Part shown: in pieces, positions 17,159 through 24,229 of the stretch
Layout: each line of letters begins with the position of its first letter
Numbering within the stretch: position 1 is the stretch's first letter
DNA from: a gamma proteobacterium symbiont of Ctena orbiculata
GTDB taxonomy: Bacteria; Pseudomonadota; Gammaproteobacteria; Chromatiales; Chromatiaceae
DNA length: 64,000 nt
Direction of reading: 5' to 3'
NCBI GenBank assembly: GCA_003094535.1
Contig: NATV01000104.1
Coordinates: 1-64,000, forward strand
The notes under the pieces: model-generated
The model's input: the letters and a program-made list of their open reading frames with translations, nothing else
The model's database searches: none
Told to the model about the DNA's origin: nothing
Program-made: the position numbers and the translations under genes

Positions 17159-17217
17159 GCCATTATCTCCATGGTTTATTATCATTCGGCATTCTCTGTA
17201 CAGGATAGCGGCACCTC

Positions 17218-17922
17218 ATGGCCAGAGTGATTGCCGCCCTGTTGCGCCATGGCGAGTATCATCAACTGCCCGATACACCAAGCGCCATGCAGCCCTTTCC
17301 CCTGACCGCTTCCGGAGAGCAGCAGGCAGAACGTTCGGTGAGTCTGATACAGGGTACCCTGAAGATGTTTAACTGGTCATTGCATCCGGTGATCGACAGT
17401 TCGCGACTGTTGCGCGGCTGGCAGACAGCCGAAGTGATGCGGCAGGGCATGCAGATCGGCAGCCGACAGAAAATGAGCATCGAATCGTTCGAAGCCCTAG
17501 CGGAGCGTTCGTTGGGCTCGGCGGCCAATCTGACCCTCAGTCAGGTCGAGTCGATACTCCATGACGACCCACGATTTTCGCCTCCGTCGGCGGGCTGGAA
17601 ATCCGACAGTTACTATCGGCTGCCGCTTCAGGGTGCGGAGTCGCTGATGGAGGCGGGGGAGCGGGTGGCCGAACATCTGGAACGGCGGCTCGTGGAACTG
17701 CAGTCCAGGGTCGCGGTGGACAGCGTGAAGTTGTTTGTCGGCCATGGCGCCGCTTTTCGTCACGCCGCATACCATCTCGGGGTATTGGCCTTCGATCAGA
17801 TTGCCGCGCTGAGCATGTACCACTGCCGGCCGGTCTTTCTCGAGCGTCTGTCTGAGGGCAGCTGGCGCCACCTGACCGGGGAGTGGAAAATCCGTTCCGA
17901 AGGGGATGAACTTGTCGACTAA
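17218..17922 (+). CDS. Histidine phosphatase superfamily protein
   Basis: A 234-residue phosphoglycerate-mutase-like protein. It has the phospho-accepting LRHGEY (9-14), a RLLRGWQTAE segment corresponding to the conserved arginine, and the second catalytic histidine in VGHGAAFRHA (about 174-183). It is the second histidine phosphatase in the cluster and is distinct from the SixA-Nudix fusion. It ends 17 bases inside the next gene, a metallophosphoesterase, so the two are probably translated together. A phosphatase rather than mutase role fits the phosphatase-rich neighbourhood; the substrate is unknown. Confidence 0.8.
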   Translation: MARVIAALLRHGEYHQLPDTPSAMQPFPLTASGEQQAERSVSLIQGTLKMFNWSLHPVIDSSRLLRGWQTAEVMRQGMQIGSRQKMSIESFEALAERSLGSAANLTLSQVESILHDDPRFSPPSAGWKSDSYYRLPLQGAESLMEAGERVAEHLERRLVELQSRVAVDSVKLFVGHGAAFRHAAYHLGVLAFDQIAALSMYHCRPVFLERLSEGSWRHLTGEWKIRSEGDELVD

Positions 17923-19258
17923 ATCGGTTAACAACAACAAACCCCTGGAGAGATACCTGCCGACTTACAAGGGGCTGAAGTGGCTCGGGGTCGATCTGCC
18001 AACGACCGGCGAACCCTGGCATCTGGGCAGGCAGCGATCGGTGGTCAAGGAGCGGGGGCAGCGCACTCCGACAGTGAGTTTGTTGACCGAAGCGGTGAGC
18101 CGGGATAAGTGGCGTTGGCCGAAGCGGAAACACTATTTCTTCTCCGATCTGCACGCCGATGCGGATGCCTTTATCACTTCGCTCATCGCCTCCGGGGGGG
18201 TCAGAAAGAGCGGAAAAAAAGAGACTGACCTGAAGCTGACATCCAGTGGCAAAGAGGCTACTTTCGTTATCGGAGGAGACTGCTTCGATAAGGGCCCCAG
18301 CAACCTGAGGTTGTTGCGTGTGATCCACCTGCTTAGGAAACAGGGAGCGAAGGTGGTGCTGCTTGCGGGTAACCACGATATCCGGGTCAAGCTGGGCATC
18401 GCTTCGGTGGGGATGGATCCCGATCCTCGCCATGATCACTTTTTTATCCGCATGGGCAGCAAGGTGATACCCATGCTGCGCGAGATCGTCGACGAGTATC
18501 TCCAGGGCAAGAGTGCGTTAAAGGGCGTGCCGCCAAGCCGCACCTGCAGGCGCATACTCTATCCGCCCAAGAGCTGGTTCAGGGAGTTCCCTAAAATGGC
18601 GGATTGGGTGATGCCGGAAAAACGCATGGCCCGTGAATTGAGGCGTCTCAGGGAAAAGACCGAGAGTTTCGAATCGGACTGTGCGGCGGCCGGACTCACA
18701 CTGCGCCATGTCTATGCGGCGGTGATGAAATGGCAGCAGCTTTTTCTTAAGCCAGGCGGGGAGTTCAGTTGGTTCTTCAAGCGCATGAAGCTTGCCTATC
18801 GCAAAGGAACATTTCTCTTTGTGCATGCGGGTGTCGATGACAGAATGGCGAAACTGATCAATCGCAAGGGCGTTGACTATCTCAACAAGGAGTTCAAGGA
18901 GAGCATCGAGGATGAAATCTTCGAGTTTTACTACGGTCCGATGGCCAACCTGATTCGCACCAAGTATCGGGACGTGGATATGCCGCTGACCCGAAAGGGT
19001 GTTGGATTGATGCATGACGCGGATATCCACGCCATTATTCACGGCCATGCCAACTGCTATCACGGACAGCGCATCATGCTGCGCAAGGGCATGATCCATT
19101 TTCAGTGCGATGCTACCATCGACCGCAACAGCCGCAAAAAAGAGGGATTGAAAGGCGAGGGCGCCGCGGTGACCATCATCCACCCGAAACGTCTTATCAT
19201 GGGGATCAGTACCGACTATCCCCATATCAAAGTATTCGACCAGAAGTCGTTTCTTTAG
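17906..19258 (+). CDS. Calcineurin-like metallophosphoesterase
   Basis: A 450-residue phosphoesterase with metal-site motifs FSDLHAD (about 74-80), GGDCFDKGPSN (about 117-127) and AGNHDIR (about 152-158). Later histidines occur in FVHAGVDD and IHGHANCY. The GDxxDKGP form resembles PPP/ApaH-like enzymes that act on phosphoproteins or diadenosine polyphosphates, but the protein is much longer, with a large middle insertion. The start is the ATG at 17906, preceded by GAAGGGG and overlapping the phosphatase gene. It makes the third predicted phosphatase in this cluster. Confidence 0.8.
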   Translation: MNLSTKSVNNNKPLERYLPTYKGLKWLGVDLPTTGEPWHLGRQRSVVKERGQRTPTVSLLTEAVSRDKWRWPKRKHYFFSDLHADADAFITSLIASGGVRKSGKKETDLKLTSSGKEATFVIGGDCFDKGPSNLRLLRVIHLLRKQGAKVVLLAGNHDIRVKLGIASVGMDPDPRHDHFFIRMGSKVIPMLREIVDEYLQGKSALKGVPPSRTCRRILYPPKSWFREFPKMADWVMPEKRMARELRRLREKTESFESDCAAAGLTLRHVYAAVMKWQQLFLKPGGEFSWFFKRMKLAYRKGTFLFVHAGVDDRMAKLINRKGVDYLNKEFKESIEDEIFEFYYGPMANLIRTKYRDVDMPLTRKGVGLMHDADIHAIIHGHANCYHGQRIMLRKGMIHFQCDATIDRNSRKKEGLKGEGAAVTIIHPKRLIMGISTDYPHIKVFDQKSFL

Positions 19259-19357
19259 CTAGCCACTGAACGACCTAAGGTTGTATTTGATAAACGGGCT
19301 GAATGGGATACCACGGCGACACTGGCGCTTTTACTCGATCCACTTCGGGAAACAGAT

Positions 19358-19633
19358 ATGAGACAGGGCAAAAAAAATTTTCGTCACGAATCGCTGCAGG
19401 ATCGGGACTCGATTCAGGCATTGTTGAAAGCGATCTCTCAAGGTATCGCCAAGGGCCGGCTGACCCTGAGCGACGAGGATGGAGAGATGGTGATGCAGCC
19501 GGATGGACTGCTGCAGCTTAAGGTCGCCGCAACCCAGGATGAGGAGCGGCATCGCATCAATTTACGCATAACCTGGCAGGTCGAGGCGGAGCGGGAGAAA
19601 AAAAGCAAGAACCTGAAGGTGAAAGTGAAGTAA
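19358..19633 (+). CDS. Amphi-Trp-like small domain protein
   Basis: A 91-residue basic protein. Residues about 35-77 contain L-x-L-x-DEDGEMVMQPDG and then alternating hydrophobic strands ending in LRITWQVE. This pattern fits the small 'amphi-Trp' domain found beside GAK-type ATP-grasp and kinase genes (family recalled, not searched). The C-terminus is a lysine-rich tail (EKKSKNLKVKVK). Its stop codon overlaps the pncC start by one base (TAATG). No catalytic residues are evident, so it may be the protein modified by the kinases and ATP-grasp enzyme or a scaffold; this is inference. Confidence 0.68.
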   Translation: MRQGKKNFRHESLQDRDSIQALLKAISQGIAKGRLTLSDEDGEMVMQPDGLLQLKVAATQDEERHRINLRITWQVEAEREKKSKNLKVKVK

Positions 19634-20148
19634 TGGAGATTGTTTCGCCACGGGCTGTCGAGGAGATGTGCGCACACTGTGCCGACGTTTTGCGCCGCCA
19701 TGGTTATCGTCTGGTGGTAGCCGAGTCCTGCACCGGCGGATGGCTGGCCAAGGTATTGACCGACCTCCCCGGCAGCAGCGATTGGTTTGACCGCGGCTTT
19801 GTGACTTACAGCAATCAGGCGAAACAGACAATGCTGGGCGTCTCTCCCGCCACCCTGGAGCAACAGGGAGCAGTAAGTGAAGCCTGCGTTATCGAAATGG
19901 CCCAAGGTGCCTTGAACGAGAGCGGCGCGGATGTCGCAATCGCCATCAGCGGCATCGCCGGACCCGGCGGGGGTTCGGTGGAAAAGCCGGTGGGTACGGT
20001 CTGCTTCTCCTGGCAGTTCAAGGGTGGCGATACTGAGACCATGCGGATCCGTTTCGATGGCGATCGCGACCGGGTGCGCTGGCAGGCGGTAGTGCACGCC
20101 CTGGCGCAACTGCAACATATGTTGAATGAGTCGCAAGTTCCCGGTTGA
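19633..20148 (+). CDS. pncC: Nicotinamide-nucleotide amidohydrolase (PncC/CinA C-terminal)
   Basis: A 171-residue enzyme that deamidates nicotinamide mononucleotide to nicotinate mononucleotide for NAD recycling. Family hallmarks are LVVAESCTGGWLA (27-39, active Ser in ESCTGG), FVTYSNQAK and the phosphate-binding SGIAGPGGG (110-118). Length and motifs are those of stand-alone PncC. Many gammaproteobacteria have pncC just before recA; here it is instead coupled to the small amphi-Trp-like gene and followed by thpR. Confidence 0.93.
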   Translation: MEIVSPRAVEEMCAHCADVLRRHGYRLVVAESCTGGWLAKVLTDLPGSSDWFDRGFVTYSNQAKQTMLGVSPATLEQQGAVSEACVIEMAQGALNESGADVAIAISGIAGPGGGSVEKPVGTVCFSWQFKGGDTETMRIRFDGDRDRVRWQAVVHALAQLQHMLNESQVPG

Positions 20149-20168
20149 TCCCAGGGGGTGTGAGTAGC

Positions 20169-20690
20169 GTGAGTGGTCGACGTTTTTTCTTTGCCCTATG
20201 GCCGGATCGACAGGTACGGGAAGCATTAAGTGCATTGGCACATAGCGCGGAAATGGCTGAGGGACGCCGCCACCATGCGGATGATCTGCATATGACCCTG
20301 GTCTTTCTCGGTCAGATCGCCCCCTCGCAAAGGCGCTGTATCGAGGATGTCGCCGACCGCATTCGACAGACCCCCTTCGATTTGATCATCGATCATACCG
20401 GTTACTGGCCGAGGCCGAGGATTTTTTTGGCCTCTCCCCATGATACGCCCCAAGCACTGAACCAGCTGGTCGCTGATTTGAACAATGGTTTACAGGGCTG
20501 CGGGTTTGAACCGGAGAGACGCGCCTATAAACCCCATGTCACCCTCCATAGAAAGGCGCACAAGGTTGTATCCACCCAGTTAACAACACCGATAACCTGG
20601 CAGGTCAATGATTTTGTCCTGGCCGCGTCGGCAAATCCGGGTACATCCGGGAGTCGCTATCAGGTGTTGCGTCGATGGGCATTGGAGTAG
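20169..20690 (+). CDS. thpR: RNA 2',3'-cyclic phosphodiesterase (ThpR)
   Basis: A 2H-family phosphoesterase of about 173 residues that opens 2',3'-cyclic phosphates on RNA ends. Both catalytic HxTx motifs are present: HMTL near residue 39 and HVTL near residue 123, each in the usual strand context (VFLGQ and KPHVTLHR). I chose GTG at 20169, with AGGGGG about 10 bases upstream. The frame is open further to TTG 20145 and GTG 20160. It follows pncC, a pairing common in proteobacteria. Confidence 0.88.
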   Translation: MSGRRFFFALWPDRQVREALSALAHSAEMAEGRRHHADDLHMTLVFLGQIAPSQRRCIEDVADRIRQTPFDLIIDHTGYWPRPRIFLASPHDTPQALNQLVADLNNGLQGCGFEPERRAYKPHVTLHRKAHKVVSTQLTTPITWQVNDFVLAASANPGTSGSRYQVLRRWALE

Positions 20691-20698
20691 AACCCACA

Positions 20699-20726
20699 CG
20701 TTCCCACACGGGAGCGCGGGAACGAG
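20699..20726. repeat. REP-like palindrome, family A (imperfect)
   Basis: CGTTCCCACACGG...CGGGAACGAG copy in the short gap between convergent thpR and the LpxR-like gene, where it could also serve as a two-way transcript end. Confidence 0.65.
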
Positions 20727-20743
20727 AGAGCTGCAGCGAGGGA

Positions 20744-21850
20744 CTAGTAGGTCTTGCTAATGATAAGACCGCTCCAGAACGGATCGTCCCTGTTGCTTCC
20801 CTCTATCTCGTTGTTCTGCTTTCGCATCACAAAACTGATGCCCAGCCCATTGCTGAATGTTTTAGTGGCGCCTAACCAAACGTTCAGGATTACAGGTTCC
20901 AGCTCATCCCGGTCGAAGGTGACGGCGCTGCCGCGAAACTGGCCTTGAAGAATGGCGTTGTAGAGGCGGTATTTCAGGTTCAGGCCACCCCAGAGAAAGA
21001 GCTCGGGTTGATTGGTACTATTACTGGCGGCTTCACCGAAAGTCTGTCCAATGCTGATGTATTCGGATTGATGAGGGGTAAAGCTCCACCAGGGCGTCTC
21101 CAGTTTGCCGAGACGAAAACTGATGGAGCCGTTGATGTCGGTGGAGTAGCCGATACCTGCCTCCACACCACCACGTATATCGAATGAGACATCACCCTGG
21201 TGACTCAGCAGAATCTTTTGTGCTGCAACAGAGTACTTCGCTGTCAGTTCTCCGCCGTTGGAGATCTGATTATGCCATCCCCGAGGTTGATCGGAACCGG
21301 TCAGGTTGTGCATCGCCTTCTGTACCTCTTCGCCCACGGAGCTGCCCAGGAGTCCGATCAACAGGGTAGACTGGAAGATTATTCCACGTTGCAGATAGGT
21401 CCGGCTCTGGCTGTTGGAGAGAAACAGCATGTTGGCATAGGGATGATCATCCTCTATGGCATCGGCCTCGACGATATCATCCGGGGTAAAGATGGTGAGA
21501 CCAAATTCTATGGCATGGCGTTCGATAGCATCCTTCTCCTCCTCTTTTTGGAAGCCGATCGCCCGATCCATTCCATTCAGCCAGTTATCAAGTGAAAACC
21601 AGTATTCGGTGGCGCGCTTGCCTGTCAGGGTAAGGGCAACACCGCCGGTGTAGTTCCGATCCTTTTCATCGCTGAATGAGATGTCATTGTCGAAGTAAAA
21701 CTGCCAACCGGTGTTGTATGCCTCTTTGGTTACAGCTGAATCCGTGGCATGCTCATTATCCTGTTCATGTGCCACGGCCAGGTGAGGCGCCAGGAGTAAT
21801 GCCAGCATGATAAAAGAGATCGGTAATGGGTATCTTTTGTTGTTTGACAT
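20744..21850 (-). CDS. LpxR-like outer-membrane protein (DUF2219)
   Basis: A 368-residue predicted outer-membrane beta-barrel with a signal peptide (about 1-27, ending AVA-HE). Family-like segments are FYFDNDISFSDEKDRNYTGG (about 51-70), DDHPYANMLFLS and QPRGWHNQI. These fit LpxR, a calcium-dependent enzyme that removes 3'-acyloxyacyl chains from lipid A. The C-terminus ends in alternating residues as in barrels. The N-D-x-x-F and H residues expected for activity appear to be present. It is separated from the ABC exporter gene upstream by 121 bases. A structural, non-enzymatic role is possible. Confidence 0.75.
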   Translation of the reverse strand: MSNNKRYPLPISFIMLALLLAPHLAVAHEQDNEHATDSAVTKEAYNTGWQFYFDNDISFSDEKDRNYTGGVALTLTGKRATEYWFSLDNWLNGMDRAIGFQKEEEKDAIERHAIEFGLTIFTPDDIVEADAIEDDHPYANMLFLSNSQSRTYLQRGIIFQSTLLIGLLGSSVGEEVQKAMHNLTGSDQPRGWHNQISNGGELTAKYSVAAQKILLSHQGDVSFDIRGGVEAGIGYSTDINGSISFRLGKLETPWWSFTPHQSEYISIGQTFGEAASNSTNQPELFLWGGLNLKYRLYNAILQGQFRGSAVTFDRDELEPVILNVWLGATKTFSNGLGISFVMRKQNNEIEGSNRDDPFWSGLIISKTY

Positions 21851-21971
21851 GAAGACTATCCAGCAATCCTGCTCCTTACTGTTACCGACATATAGATCTT
21901 TTCATATCATTGAAACGGAAATAGCAATCAGCTCGGGTTTCTTCTGGAAACCAACCGGCAATGACGAATGA

Positions 21972-23801
21972 TTAGATCTGTTGTTCCTGGCGACCATAAA
22001 GGCTGGTATAGAGACCATTGTTCTCCAGCAACTCTTCATGGCGTCCCTCTTCGACCACCCGGCCATCTTCGAAGACCAACACCCTGTCGGCCTGTTTTAC
22101 CGCGCTCAATCTATGGGCGATGATGATCGTGGTGCGTCCCTTGAGGAAGTTCTGCAGCGCGGCATGGAGATCGCCTTCGGTAGTGGTGTCGAGGGCGGAG
22201 GTTGCTTCATCGAGTATCACTACCTTGGGATCGGTCAATACCATGCGGGCGATGGCGAGGCGCTGACGCTGTCCTCCGGAGAGACGGACGCCGAAGCGAC
22301 CGATCAAGGTCTCCAGGCCTTGGTCCATGGCTTCGACGGTATGTTTCAGTTGGGCAATCTCCAATGCCTGCCACAGCCTTTGCTCGGTTATCTCGCGTCC
22401 CAGGGTGAGATTGATCCTGACGCTGTCGTTGAGCAGGGCCGGGTGTTGCAGCACGGTGGCGACATGATCCCGCACCACATCCATACCGATCTCATTCACC
22501 GGGATGTCGTCAAACAGAACCCTGCCGGCCTTGACCGGATAGAGGCCGAGAATGATCTGCACCAGGGTGGTCTTTCCGCCACCGCTGGCGCCGACGAAGG
22601 CAACCTTTTCTCCGGCCTTGATCTCCAGGTTGACGCCATTCAAGACAGCAGGGCCATCGCCATAGGCGAATTGGATATCTTCTAGGTGGAGCGCGACGGT
22701 GGTCTTGCGGTCAAACGGATTGTGCTTGTGGGGATAGGCGGGTTCCAGATCTACCCGCAACATATCGTTGATGCGTCCGAGCGCCGCTTGCGCCCCATTA
22801 TAGGCGTACTGGATATTCAACACCTCCTGCACCGGCCCCATCATGAACCAGAGATAGGCATAGACGCCAAGCATCTCGCCGATGGTCAGATCCGACCAGA
22901 GCACCATGAACATGCTGACCGCGCGGAAGATATCAAAGCCGAAGAGAAAGATCATGAAGGAGAGCCGATTCGCGGCATCGCTCTTCCAGGTGAATGCGGA
23001 AGAGTGGTGGCGGATATGGTCGGCCTTGTCGATGATGCGTCGGATATAGTGGCGCTCGCGATTGCTGGCGCGTATCTGCTGAATCGCGTCCAGGGTCTCT
23101 TCGAGGGATTCCTGGAAAAGTTGGAAGGCCGAGTTCTCTCTTTTCTTTAACTGCTTGACCTTGCGGCCGAAGATGGTGGTGAAGTAGATCACCAAGGGAT
23201 TGAGAAAAAGTATGAAGAGGGCCAGCGCCCAGTTGATCCAGAGCAGCACGATTGCGGTTCCGATGATGCTGAGGGCGGCTACCAGAAACTTGCTGGTGGT
23301 GACGCTGACAAAGCTGTCCACGGCCTCCAGGTCGGTGACCAGGTGGGAGGCGACAGTGCCGCTGCCCATGGTCTCATAGGCGGACATCGATATGCGTTCA
23401 AGCCGGTGCAGCAGATCCCGCCGGATGTGGAAAATCACATCCTTGGCGATTCTCGTGAACTGCCAGGTCTGCCAAACGCCGAAGATCAAGGCGAAGATGC
23501 GCAGAATCAGGGTGAGAACCAGAATTGCGAGGATATAGAGCACGGGCCCGTGCCAGGCCTCCGGAAAGAGGGCATTCATGGCGGCAACCGCCTTGCCGGG
23601 CTGATCGAGCAACACTTCGTCGACCAGCAGCGGGATCAGCAGCGGGACAGGTACAGCGGCTATGGCACCGAGAACGGCGATCAGATTGGCGGCGATCAGT
23701 TCACGCCGGTGATCCAGTACCATCTGGATCAGTTCATTCCAGCGATACTCCCCCTCGCGTATTGCCGAATTGGGTAGTGGATAGTCGGCACCGTTACTCA
23801 T
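21972..23801 (-). CDS. ABC exporter, fused membrane and ATPase domains (MsbA/multidrug-like)
   Basis: A 609-residue half-transporter. An N-terminal six-helix ABC transmembrane domain (about 25-320) is followed by an ATPase domain with Walker A GASGGGKTT (about 403-411), signature LSGGQRQRLA (about 508-517) and Walker B VVILDEATSALD (about 528-539). It has the layout of MsbA and multidrug or lipid exporters that work as homodimers. Its start overlaps the preceding small secreted-protein gene by 8 bases, suggesting shared expression. The LpxR-like gene downstream hints at a lipid or lipopolysaccharide substrate, but this is only context. Confidence 0.9.
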   Translation of the reverse strand: MSNGADYPLPNSAIREGEYRWNELIQMVLDHRRELIAANLIAVLGAIAAVPVPLLIPLLVDEVLLDQPGKAVAAMNALFPEAWHGPVLYILAILVLTLILRIFALIFGVWQTWQFTRIAKDVIFHIRRDLLHRLERISMSAYETMGSGTVASHLVTDLEAVDSFVSVTTSKFLVAALSIIGTAIVLLWINWALALFILFLNPLVIYFTTIFGRKVKQLKKRENSAFQLFQESLEETLDAIQQIRASNRERHYIRRIIDKADHIRHHSSAFTWKSDAANRLSFMIFLFGFDIFRAVSMFMVLWSDLTIGEMLGVYAYLWFMMGPVQEVLNIQYAYNGAQAALGRINDMLRVDLEPAYPHKHNPFDRKTTVALHLEDIQFAYGDGPAVLNGVNLEIKAGEKVAFVGASGGGKTTLVQIILGLYPVKAGRVLFDDIPVNEIGMDVVRDHVATVLQHPALLNDSVRINLTLGREITEQRLWQALEIAQLKHTVEAMDQGLETLIGRFGVRLSGGQRQRLAIARMVLTDPKVVILDEATSALDTTTEGDLHAALQNFLKGRTTIIIAHRLSAVKQADRVLVFEDGRVVEEGRHEELLENNGLYTSLYGRQEQQI

Positions 23802-24177
23802 GACAACGAAGGTTGGCCTTTATCCGTCGCAGCCCCTCGATGCGGCTCTGATTGTAGTGAAGACGATCGTTCTCTTGATATTCGGCGATAGCGGAATAGC
23901 CCAGATAGGAAAGTGCGCCCGGTACCCAGAGTGAGCCGATCCAGATGGAGGCACCGGTGTACGGATCCTCATAGAAGCCCGGTTTGGCGCTGTATGTTTG
24001 ACTTTCGAGTTCAGCCAACCGCTGCTCCAACTGCCTGCAGTCCATCGCTTCATCACTCTCCTCGTAGAGGGGCTCGACCGGGCGTGGATAGGCTCTCTGT
24101 TCATCGGCAGGCAATTGGGGGCTCGAGACCAGCAGCATCAACAGCAGAGGCGAGGTGTATCGTTGCAGTTGCATCAT
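23794..24177 (-). CDS. Small exported protein of unknown function
   Basis: A 127-residue protein with a hydrophobic signal peptide (LLLMLLVSSPQLPA) and a cleavage-like site near PADEQ. A Glu-rich region follows, then a hydrophobic stretch (IWIGSLWVPGALSYLGYSAIAEY, about 80-102) that may cross or lie on the membrane, and two cysteines. I chose the ATG at 24177 because GGGAG lies 7-8 bases upstream; an in-frame ATG at 24198 lacks this. It resembles no family I know. It is translationally linked to the ABC exporter and follows the GGDEF/EAL gene. Confidence 0.68.
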   Translation of the reverse strand: MMQLQRYTSPLLLMLLVSSPQLPADEQRAYPRPVEPLYEESDEAMDCRQLEQRLAELESQTYSAKPGFYEDPYTGASIWIGSLWVPGALSYLGYSAIAEYQENDRLHYNQSRIEGLRRIKANLRCHE

Positions 24178-24229
24178 AAACGGCTCCCAAGTTCTCAACG
24201 ATGGGTCGCGGCTCGAGAGGCGGAGAGCG

